A stretch of DNA of 46,954 nucleotides, from assembly GCA_009886205.1 (NCBI GenBank), contig QXZU01000119.1, positions 1 to 46,954 of the forward strand. The letters run 5' to 3'. Shown one piece after another: positions 18,213 to 26,663 of this stretch. Numbering within the stretch: position 1 is the first letter of the stretch; the number at the start of each line of letters is the position of its first letter. This stretch comes from K189A clade bacterium (GTDB taxonomy: Bacteria; Pseudomonadota; Gammaproteobacteria; Pseudomonadales; Azotimanducaceae). A program made the translations under genes and the position numbers. Below the pieces are notes generated by a model that made no database searches, was not told the origin of the DNA, and saw nothing but the letters and a program-made list of their open reading frames with translations.

Positions 18213-18797
18213 TTAAAGCACTTTCAACCCTCTTAGTTCAGTTATCCACTCAGTGACTTCACCTGCCTCGCCTGCCTCGCCTGCCAGACGATATTGATAT
18301 ACCCATGCTTGGACAACCACATGAGTTTGGGCAACAGACCCAATACCTAAAGCGCTCACCCTAAACACAAGATTTTCGGATATATCAGATGAATTCAAAA
18401 TCTCCACCAACACGCACGGAGACTCCGCCGCTGCTTCAGGGACCAATTCAATGGGTAGACAATTCGCTGATGACCAAACAGATATATTCTGCCAATTACG
18501 ATCAAATGCAGACACCAAGTACATGCCCTGCGACCCAGAACCACTGAACTGCGTGGGGTGAAAACGATGTATATCATCAAGGGCGTTATCCAAGGCAGCA
18601 AAAGCTGCATTGCTGGCCACATAGGCATCTACAAAACTCTGACTTGAATAGACACCTAACCGACTTACCGACACGCTGGAGACGGCAATTAGCGACAGTA
18701 AAAACAAAAGAAATAGGCTGACCATAAGCACAAGGCCTTTTTGACGGACTAAGAGCGAGGAGCGATGCAACCCTACTTTGTGAGTGCGCTTGGGCAT
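18213..18797 (-). CDS. pilX: Type IV pilus assembly PilX-like minor pilin
   Basis: 194 residues from ATG 18797, chosen because AAGGCG lies upstream; a TTG at 18824 would add nine residues. After a basic leader comes RQKGLVLMVSLFLLFLLSLIAV, the PilX-type prepilin junction and long hydrophobic helix. The rest is a poorly conserved globular domain with few cysteines. PilX minor pilins prime pilus assembly together with PilV, PilW and PilY1. The C-terminus contains AGEAGEAGE, encoded by a 9-bp tandem repeat. It is last in the pilin operon. pilY1, normally next, is absent; the gene ends against the repeat tracts after valS. Confidence 0.75.
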   Translation of the reverse strand: MPKRTHKVGLHRSSLLVRQKGLVLMVSLFLLFLLSLIAVSSVSVSRLGVYSSQSFVDAYVASNAAFAALDNALDDIHRFHPTQFSGSGSQGMYLVSAFDRNWQNISVWSSANCLPIELVPEAAAESPCVLVEILNSSDISENLVFRVSALGIGSVAQTHVVVQAWVYQYRLAGEAGEAGEVTEWITELRGLKVL

Positions 18798-19002
18798 CAA
18801 TTGCGCCTTGCCCAATAGCTGCAAACTCCAAGATATACCTGAGGATCCGGCGTTTCTTCGAGTTTTAGACTCCGATTTGCCAACACTTTCGCCTTAGCGC
18901 TGGTTTTGGTTTTGATTGTGGTCATGGTCATGGCCGTAGTTGTGATACTGCTATTGCCAATGATCAAGAATCTGGATGTAACATCACTTGCACCGCAACA
19001 AC

Positions 19003-20256
19003 TCAACGCGAAACTTCCAACACGCTTGGCCGCATATTTTGCAACGCGTAAGTCAGGCTAAAACTGCGCGCTAAAGCGTAGTTCTCTTCATCAACAAACC
19101 CATAAACACTCTGAAGTACAAAAGAAATCCAGATAGATGCGACAGTTGCATCCACTGGAATTTGGTCCCACTGGTAATAACCGACCACCCCACCTTCAAC
19201 GAACAACGGCGGGACACTGCTTTCATCAGTGGCACGGGGACCATACTTTACCCCGTACAAAACCTGCATATCTCTAACGCCTCTAACCAATTCAGACGGC
19301 CTTGAGTTACCCTCCTTCCACCACAACGAGTAAAGGGTATTGCCACGAACATCTGGAACTTGGCTAAGACCTATAAAGAAAACCGTAGTACGCACATGAG
19401 CCAAGATACTTGAAGCCGCAAAACCTTCTGGAGACAAAGACAAGCCCACAGAAGTTTCAGCACCTAGGCCTGATGTACCAACAGGCCCGTTAGCAAATGA
19501 TCCGCTGCCTTCACCCCAGCTTAAGCTCACCATGGCACCAGAACGCCTACGGTTAGTGGTGTTAAACAATGCGCCTTGATCACAGTCGGCGATCATCAGA
19601 ATATCGCCATTCTCGGGTTCCAAATGTTGTTCACCCACCTCAATGAGGAGGGACCCGTCGTGGGGCAATTGCCTGACATGCCCTGCCGCATCCCCCATAC
19701 CCCGTAACACCAATATGTCTGCTTCAGGCGCGAGAATATTTTCCCTAATGCCATTATTCGGTTTGTGTAACCGGTGCCGATTAGACGTTAACGGTAGGCT
19801 TTCTATGTTTGGTCGAAAACGCCCACTGCCAATATTTTCATATCCTTCAACGGGGCGACTCAAATCGTATTCAGGCAGGTCTTGCCATGTGCCGCGCAGA
19901 AAATTAGCGATACTAGTGTGGTTACCCAAACACCCCATATAACCCGCACGAGCAGCAGCACGACTTAGAAACGTATCAATAAGCCGCATACTTTCATGCA
20001 GATTAGCCGTTGCTAGAGTTCGCCCGTGGGTTCGTATAGTGCTGGAAAATACCTGCCCAAGGGCCGCTATAACCAGCAAACCCAGAGAAAGTGATATCAG
20101 CAACTCAACTAAACTGAATCCCCCGCTTCGCTTAGGTGGCCTATGCTTTGTAATACCAACACCCCTAGTTCGGAAAGTCGCTGCCCTGACTGTATGACCA
20201 GCATCCCAGCGACCAAGTGCGCGGCTAACGGGGCCTTGGGTTGGCACATGCCTCAC
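19003..20256 (-). CDS. pilW: Type IV pilus assembly PilW-like minor pilin
   Basis: 417 residues. The prepilin junction is GGFSLVELLISLSLGLLV with cleavage after Gly at about residue 46, and the conserved Glu5 is present. The block after it (AALGQVFSSTIRTHGRTLATANLHESMRLIDTFLSRAAARAGYMGC) is typical of PilW. The long basic leader suggests the true start may lie further in. The GTG start overlaps the pilV stop codon by one base, implying translational coupling. PilW helps anchor PilY1 and minor pilins at the pilus tip. It is followed by a 178-200 bp spacer before the pilX-type gene. Confidence 0.85.
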   Translation of the reverse strand: MRHVPTQGPVSRALGRWDAGHTVRAATFRTRGVGITKHRPPKRSGGFSLVELLISLSLGLLVIAALGQVFSSTIRTHGRTLATANLHESMRLIDTFLSRAAARAGYMGCLGNHTSIANFLRGTWQDLPEYDLSRPVEGYENIGSGRFRPNIESLPLTSNRHRLHKPNNGIRENILAPEADILVLRGMGDAAGHVRQLPHDGSLLIEVGEQHLEPENGDILMIADCDQGALFNTTNRRRSGAMVSLSWGEGSGSFANGPVGTSGLGAETSVGLSLSPEGFAASSILAHVRTTVFFIGLSQVPDVRGNTLYSLWWKEGNSRPSELVRGVRDMQVLYGVKYGPRATDESSVPPLFVEGGVVGYYQWDQIPVDATVASIWISFVLQSVYGFVDEENYALARSFSLTYALQNMRPSVLEVSR

Positions 20257-20858
20257 TACCTCACCCCAAAATCTAGCATCTGCTCACGTGCACCCGCGCC
20301 CTGCCAGCGAATCTGTGTCAGCACCCTTGCTGACGAGCTCGCCTCCCCGTTTATAGTCAACGCCAGCCTGCTCTCAGGCAACTGCAAAAAAGACTGATCG
20401 GCATTTAAACTGAAGGGTCTGAGCCCCTCACACCCATCGTTTTCAACCCCGCCGCCAGTTAAAGCGCAGTGCCACAAAGCCACATCAAAATCGGCTAGCG
20501 CAGATTCTGAGCACGTTCGATTGATACATGATGTTAACGCTGGGGAAGACTGCTGAAATCCGACATTTGAATAATGTTGGCCAAACTCGCCCAAACTACT
20601 TTGATGACTTTTTATTCTCTGAAACAAGTTCTTACTTTCAAGTACGGCAAGAGTACGACTCAAGCCGTCACTGTTTTGCTCGAAACTGCTCACCGTAGAT
20701 TGGGTTAAGCCCAAGATGCCAAAACTCAAAACAACAGTGGCAACCTGCAAATCCAAAAGCGAAAAGCCTTTATTATGGCGCCTGCTATTGAACAACCTCT
20801 TATTATGAAAACTTTTGCCACGAAAGCAGTAGAACAGAAAGTGCAACTTAGGATTCAT
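20256..20858 (-). CDS. pilV: Type IV pilus PilV-like minor pilin
   Basis: 200 residues. The prepilin junction is NKGFSLLDLQVATVVLSFGILGL, with cleavage after Gly31. Position 5 of the mature protein is Asp instead of the nearly invariant Glu. The hydrophobic helix with FGILGL is characteristic of PilV. The C-terminal globular part contains several cysteines (CINRTC, WHC, DGC) that may form disulphides. The gene overlaps the stop of the upstream pilin by 11 bases and pilW by one base, so the cluster is a tight operon. Confidence 0.8.
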   Translation of the reverse strand: MNPKLHFLFYCFRGKSFHNKRLFNSRRHNKGFSLLDLQVATVVLSFGILGLTQSTVSSFEQNSDGLSRTLAVLESKNLFQRIKSHQSSLGEFGQHYSNVGFQQSSPALTSCINRTCSESALADFDVALWHCALTGGGVENDGCEGLRPFSLNADQSFLQLPESRLALTINGEASSSARVLTQIRWQGAGAREQMLDFGVR

Positions 20859-21357
20859 CAGCTACAATCCAGTCGTTTTCATCTACCCCAACCACACCAT
20901 CTGCATTTTCATCCCAAAACTTTGCTCCTGAACTACTTAAACCAAGCGCACCGGCACTGAGGCTATCATTCACACTTGTCGCTGTAAGTGCGAACTCAGA
21001 TGAGGTGCCATTAATAGACAGTTGGTAATTCCCTTGCACATGACTGACGGGTTGACAAACGTCGCGAGCAATTGGACCGACGCTTGCGTCCCCAAGGCCA
21101 TCCTCATTCGTGTCGGCAAAATTCAGATAAGACCGCGCACTACCCGCCCTACCTCTTAGAGATTGGGCACAAGCCGTTAAATCCGTCTGTGCCGTGACTC
21201 GATAGCTTTGCTGCACATAGGCTTGATAACTTGGCACTACAACCAGCGACAAAATTGCTGCAATTGCTAAGGCCACCAACAGCTCTATCAACGTAAAACC
21301 ACGCGCGCCTAAAACAAAAAATCTCTCTGCACGGGACTGGGGCCCACCCACCTGCAC
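20848..21357 (-). CDS. PilE-like minor pilin with putative calcium-binding loops
   Basis: The mature part starts at the RGFTLIELLVALAIAA junction and continues PSYQAYVQQSYRVTAQTDLTACAQSL, as in PilE-type pilins. The start is uncertain. GTG at 21357 gives a 20-residue leader; the open frame extends to TTG 21552, but that part looks non-coding. Two acidic loops are striking: DTNEDGLGD, and DENADGVVGVDE close to the C-terminus. The second fits a 12-residue EF-hand loop (D1, N3, D5, G6, E12). The gene is first of the pilin operon, a place held by fimT/fimU in Pseudomonas. Calcium binding is inference. Confidence 0.75.
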   Translation of the reverse strand: MQVGGPQSRAERFFVLGARGFTLIELLVALAIAAILSLVVVPSYQAYVQQSYRVTAQTDLTACAQSLRGRAGSARSYLNFADTNEDGLGDASVGPIARDVCQPVSHVQGNYQLSINGTSSEFALTATSVNDSLSAGALGLSSSGAKFWDENADGVVGVDENDWIVADES

Positions 21358-21616
21358 CGGAGAATTGATATCCGTTACACCTTCACAGATAAGTCTGCCT
21401 ATATATGCACAAAAGTATGTGTAAACGTATGCGCAAAGAAATTGCGGTTCTGATTTTCGATTTTGCATAGCCATAGACATTGCTATCTTTAGGAAAGGTA
21501 TCAAAGGGCCAAAGACTGAAAAGTAGGTAAGCGAACGCCTAGTGAAGGGCAACAGGGCGACAAATAAACCCAGGAGAAGAAGCTGCGGAGTCAGCAGTTA
21601 ATTTTACCCGCGACTC

Positions 21617-21639
21617 ACTGGTCAGCTAGCCTGACCAGT
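21617..21639. terminator. Perfect 9-bp inverted repeat, terminator or operator
   Basis: ACTGGTCAG, loop CTAGC, CTGACCAGT. It lies between the minus-strand membrane-protein gene (end 21707) and the pilin operon. No T tract follows on either strand, so it may be a weak terminator or a dyad binding site for pilin expression. Confidence 0.5.
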
Positions 21640-21706
21640 TATTAGGTGATTCGCACTTACCCTCTACCAACAGACAGTAAGGGGGGCAAATTATTGAGGA
21701 GAGTTG

Positions 21707-22183
21707 TTAGACACTGCCTTGTATAACGTCTTTAGTAATGTCTTTAACATTGTCTTTTGAATTTGCTGTGATTAGGGCGAAAACAAAACCGCCCACTGCG
21801 CCAGCGGCTACTTGAGAAAGCAATCCACCGGCGCTTCTGGTTACTGCTATTGGGTTGGTACCCATCATCAATCCAAGACACACAATTACGGCATAAATAC
21901 CCATGGTGCCCGCTAACACATAACCTATGGTACGCAGATGCGGCACTCGACGAATGATTAACGCAGCGACCCCAAAAGCCAAAAGCAGAGCGACAATTAC
22001 GATAGGTAAAAACAGGTCCAACATTCCCACCAAATCATGCTGCAAGGTTTGTGCGCGCAGTGCGAAATCTACCGCTATGCCCATATCCACCAAATTCAGC
22101 AAATTAATTTGCGAATAGCCAATGACTGCGACAATGTAGGTTGCAACTACTGCTGCTAAAAATCCGTATGTCCGTAATAACAA
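21707..22183 (-). CDS. Four-helix integral membrane protein, unknown function
   Basis: 158 residues with hydrophobic segments at about 5-25, 57-78, 85-106 and 118-138, then a polar C-terminal tail (NSKDNVKDITKDVIQGSV). Between helices 1 and 2 lies a long soluble loop with LVDMGIAVDFALRAQTLQHDL. I do not recognise the family. It stands between the divergent PQQ-type dehydrogenase and the pilin operon, with no obvious functional link. Confidence 0.6.
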   Translation of the reverse strand: MLLRTYGFLAAVVATYIVAVIGYSQINLLNLVDMGIAVDFALRAQTLQHDLVGMLDLFLPIVIVALLLAFGVAALIIRRVPHLRTIGYVLAGTMGIYAVIVCLGLMMGTNPIAVTRSAGGLLSQVAAGAVGGFVFALITANSKDNVKDITKDVIQGSV

Positions 22184-22308
22184 AACTCTACTCCCGTGAT
22201 AAAATTCAGACGCGAACGCGGCGTCAAATGATCGACCGTTCCTACAATTCGATGTGGCACAATACCACTATTAAGCATTTGACCAAACCCAGTGACCAAG
22301 GAACGTAA

Positions 22309-23451
22309 ATGAAAAAAGCGCAGGAACCGTTTAGAAAAATATCTCTCAATTTTCAAATCATTGGCACCCGCCTAGCTAAATCTTTTGCGTTAGCTGCTAT
22401 CATTTTGTTCACACTGCCAACCAATGCTGAAGAGCAAACTTATCGACTTGAGACACTGGCTAAAGGCCTGAACTTTCCGTGGAGTGTTGATTTTTTACCC
22501 AACGGGGATTTGTTGGTTGCAGAGCTAGAAGGCACGCTCAAGCGAATTAGTAAAGACGGCAGTTCTAGCAACTCTGTTAGCGCAGTGCCAACAGTATATC
22601 GTGCCAGCCAAGGCGGGCTTTTCGACGTGCTGCTAGACAAAGATTTCGCAACCAACAGTACCTTGTACCTTTCCTATGCAGAAGGCGATAGCGAAGAAAA
22701 TGGCACTACGGTGGCTCGCGCAACGCTAACCGGCAATGCCCTGACTGATGTAGAAGTCATATTTACCGCTAGTCCGCGCAAGTATGCGCCCCTGCACTAC
22801 GGTGGCCGCATGGCCTTCACCAGCGATGACTTGTTATTAATCACCACAGGTGACGGCTTCGACTTCAGAGAACACGCCCAAGACCTCAATTCGCACTTAG
22901 GCAAAACCATCCGCATTAACAAAGATGGCAGCCCTGCCCAAGGCAACCCGTTTCCAGAAGCACCAAAAGTTTGGACCTACGGCCATCGCAACCCTCAAGG
23001 TTTGGCTATTGCCCTAGATGGCACCGTATACCTGAACGAACATGGACCAAAAGGCGGTGACGAACTGAACGTCATTACTAAAGCTAACAACTATGGTTGG
23101 CCCGCTATCACTTACGGCATGGACTACAACGGGGCCTATGTTTCGCCGCTCACAGAGTATCCGGGTATGCAACAACCCCAGTATGTTTGGACGCCTTCTA
23201 TCGGACCTTCGGGCATGGCATTTTATGAGGGCAACAAATTTCCCAAGTGGCAAAACAGTTTGTTCGTGGGCGCATTGGTGAATAAGGAAGTACGCCGCTT
23301 GACCGTCGAGAACCAGCAAGTAACCGCAGAAGAGACAGTGTTTGCAGAGTTAGATGCAAGAATACGTGACATTCGGGTGGGCCCAGATGGGTTGCTGTAT
23401 ATCGTTACCGACGGTGACCCAGGCACAGTGATCAGAGTTCACCCAGAGTAG
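22309..23451 (+). CDS. PQQ-dependent sugar dehydrogenase (aldose sugar dehydrogenase type)
   Basis: 380 residues with a signal peptide (hydrophobic core SFALAAIILFTLP, cleavage near NAEE). The soluble glucose dehydrogenase beta-propeller motifs follow: GLNFPWSVDFLPNGDLLVAE, HYGGRMAF, TTGDGFD, YGHRNPQGLA, NEHGPKGGDELN and NNYGWP. These are typical of the periplasmic Asd/YliI branch, which oxidises aldoses using PQQ. AAGGA six bases before the ATG supports the start. No PQQ biosynthesis genes lie in the window, so PQQ would come from elsewhere in the genome or from outside. A hairpin terminator follows. Confidence 0.9.
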   Translation: MKKAQEPFRKISLNFQIIGTRLAKSFALAAIILFTLPTNAEEQTYRLETLAKGLNFPWSVDFLPNGDLLVAELEGTLKRISKDGSSSNSVSAVPTVYRASQGGLFDVLLDKDFATNSTLYLSYAEGDSEENGTTVARATLTGNALTDVEVIFTASPRKYAPLHYGGRMAFTSDDLLLITTGDGFDFREHAQDLNSHLGKTIRINKDGSPAQGNPFPEAPKVWTYGHRNPQGLAIALDGTVYLNEHGPKGGDELNVITKANNYGWPAITYGMDYNGAYVSPLTEYPGMQQPQYVWTPSIGPSGMAFYEGNKFPKWQNSLFVGALVNKEVRRLTVENQQVTAEETVFAELDARIRDIRVGPDGLLYIVTDGDPGTVIRVHPE

Positions 23452-23478
23452 GCATTGCGCGCACCAGTCCATTGCCGG

Positions 23479-23503
23479 GCCTTAGTTGTCTGACTAAGGC
23501 TTT
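23479..23503 (+). terminator. Probable intrinsic terminator of the sugar dehydrogenase gene
   Basis: GCCTTAGT pairs perfectly with ACTAAGGC around a 6-base loop and is followed by TTT, 28 bp after the stop codon. Confidence 0.6.
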
Positions 23504-23600
23504 CAAACCTTCACTCAGCACAACGCCTTCGCATAAACTTTTGGAGTAGATCTTTAGCTTAGGCCCTCCTTCCTAATAGACATTGCGCCTTTTTCTAGAA

Positions 23601-23640
23601 TCTAATGCGATCTATTACGATCTATTACGATCTAAAAATC
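23601..23640 (-). repeat. Degenerate 10-bp tandem repeats over the permease stop codon
   Basis: TCTAATGCGA, TCTATTACGA, TCTATTACGA and TCTAAAAATC are consecutive. The permease stop codon lies inside the third unit. Confidence 0.75.
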
Positions 23641-24980
23641 TCCTCATCCGTTGTTAGCACATCCAAATCTATCCCCTTACTGGCAAGGTAACGCTTGCGC
23701 AGTGGATAATAGGCAACAGCAATGGCTATCCATAGCATCAATACAACAATCACTGTGGTGGATAAATCCTGGGCCAGGAAGTACACGCCGACCACGCTAG
23801 CGAATTCTGAAAACAAAAACAGCGCCCACATCCAACCTTGACTGAGCTGAAACACCGACTGCTTATAAGCTTCGGGATATTTTTTAGGAATTTGCGTGAC
23901 GACCCAAAATACTACGAACGCTGGGAAACTTGCAGAAATAGTGGCGGCTCTGGCGTTGTCCCCGATATCTAGGCCAAAAATCAGCGGCATTGCGCCCACC
24001 GCCAACATGCCGAGAATGATCACATAAGGTGCGCCATAGCGATTTAAAACCCCTACCCACTCAGGCAGCAACTTGTCCCAACTGGCGACCATAAATGATC
24101 TCGGCAATTGAATGAACTGTGAATTCAAAGTTGTGCAGATAGCCAGCCCCGCGCCCGCAATCAAAAAATACGTCATCGCCCAGCCCGGCAAAAACGCACG
24201 GCCAGCAACTGTCAGCGGTTGGTTAATCATTTCCTGCCACGGGATAACACCCACACTGGCCAAAGCAACAAACCCGTAGACCACCACAACGGCGAGTGTT
24301 GCGGAAATCATAACCACAACAACCGTACGCCGCGGATTAATCATCTCACCGCTAAGACCCACCACAAGGTAAGCGCCGCCTGTAGCGAACTTAAGCAAGA
24401 AAACCGCGGTAATAAATCCGACAATGCCCTTGGGGAACATAGGCGTAAGCAACGCGGTATCAAGCTGAGGAATGGCAAACCCTGCGTAGAGTGCCAACGC
24501 AGACATAAGTAATAGCACCAAAAACATTTGCACTTTAGAGGCCAATTGCAGTCCAAACAGATTCGCACAACCCAATACTACAATGATCAGCAAACCCCAT
24601 TGGTTAACTGACAACGCAGGGAATAACGGATTTAGATAAAGGCCAAAGGAACTGCCATACAAACTGAGCGAAATAGTGGCGAGCAGAATGAGCAAAAGCA
24701 CAATAGAGCCCAGCCAACCGCCGCCGACTCTAGAAGACCAAGTGTAATAAGCGCCCGTAGCAGGGAGCGAAGTACCCGCGATCATAATGGGTATGGAAAC
24801 AACCAGAACAAGAATGCCGGCGAAGAAATAAGCAAGGATCACAGAGGGACCTGTCATGCCGATGGCGATACCGGTAAGGGCCACAACCCCAGCCCCGATG
24901 ATCTGGCCAACAGCGATAAAGAACACATCCCAAAAGCCGAGTACTCGGCGAAGTTTATTCGTCTGCAAAGCTGCCCTCAC
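23625..24980 (-). CDS. APC-family amino acid/polyamine permease
   Basis: 451 residues with about 12 hydrophobic segments. The N-terminal LGFWDVFFIAVGQIIGAGVVALTG carries the APC helix 1 unwound glycine motif (IIGAG), and GLSGEMINPRRTV in the middle is the usual E-x-x-NPRR loop. Such proteins import amino acids or related amines with H+. The GTG start at 24980 is poorly supported; TTG at 24968 has GAGGG five bases upstream and may be the real start. It stands alone, convergent with the sugar dehydrogenase gene. Substrate cannot be read. The 293-bp gap behind it holds no recognised feature. Confidence 0.87.
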   Translation of the reverse strand: MRAALQTNKLRRVLGFWDVFFIAVGQIIGAGVVALTGIAIGMTGPSVILAYFFAGILVLVVSIPIMIAGTSLPATGAYYTWSSRVGGGWLGSIVLLLILLATISLSLYGSSFGLYLNPLFPALSVNQWGLLIIVVLGCANLFGLQLASKVQMFLVLLLMSALALYAGFAIPQLDTALLTPMFPKGIVGFITAVFLLKFATGGAYLVVGLSGEMINPRRTVVVVMISATLAVVVVYGFVALASVGVIPWQEMINQPLTVAGRAFLPGWAMTYFLIAGAGLAICTTLNSQFIQLPRSFMVASWDKLLPEWVGVLNRYGAPYVIILGMLAVGAMPLIFGLDIGDNARAATISASFPAFVVFWVVTQIPKKYPEAYKQSVFQLSQGWMWALFLFSEFASVVGVYFLAQDLSTTVIVVLMLWIAIAVAYYPLRKRYLASKGIDLDVLTTDEEIFRS

Positions 24981-25274
24981 TGAATATGTAAATCATGCCG
25001 CCAACCAGATCACGCCAAAAAATAAACGGTCACTACGTTCACTTGGGACTATCCTAGCGGAAACACAAGCCACCTGAACATCGCAAATTTAGGCGCGACA
25101 TCGACTATGGTATTCTAGAAACATCTCGCCCCAAAAATCATAAAACCTCAGTGCTGATTATCGACTAAATAGCTCCGTTTATCTTGAAGGGTGAAAAATT
25201 CGATTAAATACAAGCATTGTGGAAAAGAAACGCCAGCATTAATGGATAACCAATTGAGAAAATAAGAGGCGATT

Positions 25275-25763
25275 ATGCTATTTCGAGTGAGTGAAAAAAT
25301 TTTGAGTCTGAGCGACAACTTTACGATCACTGATGGTCAGGGCACGCCAAAATATATTGTAATTGGCCAAACCTTTTCCTTGGCCGACAAACTCTCTTTC
25401 CAAAACCCTCAGGGCGAAGAGCTAGCGTTTATTCAACAAAAATTCCTTTCACTCAAATCCAAATATCAGATATTCGTTAAAGGCGAATTGTTTGCAGAGG
25501 TTGTAGAAGCGCTTAGTTGGTTTAAGGAAAATTATAGGTTAGATGTTCCTGGCCCTAATGACTACGAAATTGCAGGCTCATTTTGGGGCCACGAATATAT
25601 TTTCACTCGATCCGGCAGACACGTTGCGTCTGTGCAAAAAAAGCTTTGGGCATGGCGCGACAGCTATGGCGTAGAGATTGCTGATGGTGAAGATGAAGTC
25701 GCAATTTTGTGTACCTGCATCGCTATTGATCAAATACATAAATTCGCTCAACAGATTCAATAA
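25275..25763 (+). CDS. LURP-one-related / tubby-like fold protein
   Basis: 162 residues. The pattern of beta strands MLFRVSEKILSLSDNFTITD, YIVIGQTFSLADKLSF, FIQQKFLSLKSKYQIF, then YEIAGSFWGHEYIF and VASVQKKLWAWRDSYGVEI, matches the LOR (LURP-one-related, YxjI-like) family, a 12-strand barrel around a central helix related to Tubby/scramblase proteins. Biochemical function in bacteria is unknown. AAGAGGCG before the ATG supports the start. It stands alone upstream of the GyrI-like gene. Confidence 0.82.
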   Translation: MLFRVSEKILSLSDNFTITDGQGTPKYIVIGQTFSLADKLSFQNPQGEELAFIQQKFLSLKSKYQIFVKGELFAEVVEALSWFKENYRLDVPGPNDYEIAGSFWGHEYIFTRSGRHVASVQKKLWAWRDSYGVEIADGEDEVAILCTCIAIDQIHKFAQQIQ

Positions 25764-25965
25764 CTCAGTGCATGGATCAATGTACTCATGTACTAATCTG
25801 CTAAAGTGGACTCGAAGCGCTGAGCACCAAGTGCATACACTCAACCCTATAAAACCTACAAATAGCCACAAACAAATCTATTAACAGTTTTCCACCATAC
25901 AAAAAATTGATTACAAAAAACAACTGAAAGAACTCTACCGCCCTTCTGCAAGGCGCATTGACATA

Positions 25966-26505
25966 GTGAATGTGCCTAAGATGAATTTCTTAATGGTAGA
26001 GGGCACCGGCACACCCGGCAGCGGGGAATATACTGCGGCTGTAGAAGCATTGTACGCGGTGGCCTATACGTTAAAGTTTATGATAAAAAAACGAGAAAGC
26101 GGCTTTGATTACGGCGTAATGCCGTTAGAGGGTTTATGGTGGGCCGAGGATATGGCTGATTTTGTCAACGACAATAAATCAAACTGGATCTGGACCATGA
26201 TGATTATGCAGCCAGAACTGATTACTAAAACATTAGCTAAAACGGCAATTAAACAGGTTGCGGAGAAAAAGCAGTTACCCGCGTTGGCGAAAATTAAATT
26301 TGAGTCTTTCAGTGAGGGTAGGTGCGCGCAAACCCTACACATTGGCCCGTTCTCTGAAGAGGGCCCGACTATAGAGCGCATCCACGCACACATTTGGCAA
26401 AATGGCGCAGAACTCGCTGGCAAGCATCATGAGATTTACCTAACGGATATTCGTCGTGCGGCGCCTACAAATTGGAAAACAATTATCCGGCAACCAATGG
26501 CTTAA
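25966..26505 (+). CDS. GyrI-like small-molecule-binding domain protein; N-terminus lacks a start codon
   Basis: From the first normal start (GTG 25966) the protein has 179 residues with VPKMNFLMVEGTGTPGS, GLWWAEDMADF, LHIGPFSEEGPTIERIH and KHHEIYLTDIRRAAPTNWKTIIRQP, all typical of stand-alone GyrI-like (AraC effector-binding fold) proteins. The reading frame continues upstream to 25885 and encodes KIDYKKQLKELYRPSARRID, the conserved N-terminus of the family, so the gene should begin near 25897-25906. No ATG, GTG or TTG exists there; ATA at 25897 is where an ATG would be expected. Either a non-AUG start is used or the start codon is mutated. Family members bind or hydrolyse small hydrophobic ligands. 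Confidence 0.8.
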   Translation: MNVPKMNFLMVEGTGTPGSGEYTAAVEALYAVAYTLKFMIKKRESGFDYGVMPLEGLWWAEDMADFVNDNKSNWIWTMMIMQPELITKTLAKTAIKQVAEKKQLPALAKIKFESFSEGRCAQTLHIGPFSEEGPTIERIHAHIWQNGAELAGKHHEIYLTDIRRAAPTNWKTIIRQPMA

Positions 26506-26663
26506 TTCGGCAGCCCAGTTTACAGCACACTCTTACACCATTGCTTTGGGGTGTTGTTTTGCGCCGATTGCACAACCGTCGTGGGTCTTTGCCACTTTTT
26601 CTTTGCCTTTTTTCAACATCTTCTTGCAGGCGTCTCATTGTCCACCAGCCACGCCAATGTTAA

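Noticed and set aside
18870-19060. Hydrophobic plus-strand frame (VLVLIVVMVMAVVVILLL) between pilX and pilW
   Set aside because: No ATG with a ribosome site before the hydrophobic part, overlaps the pilW end, and no conserved features; likely a mirror of Thr/Ala-rich codons.
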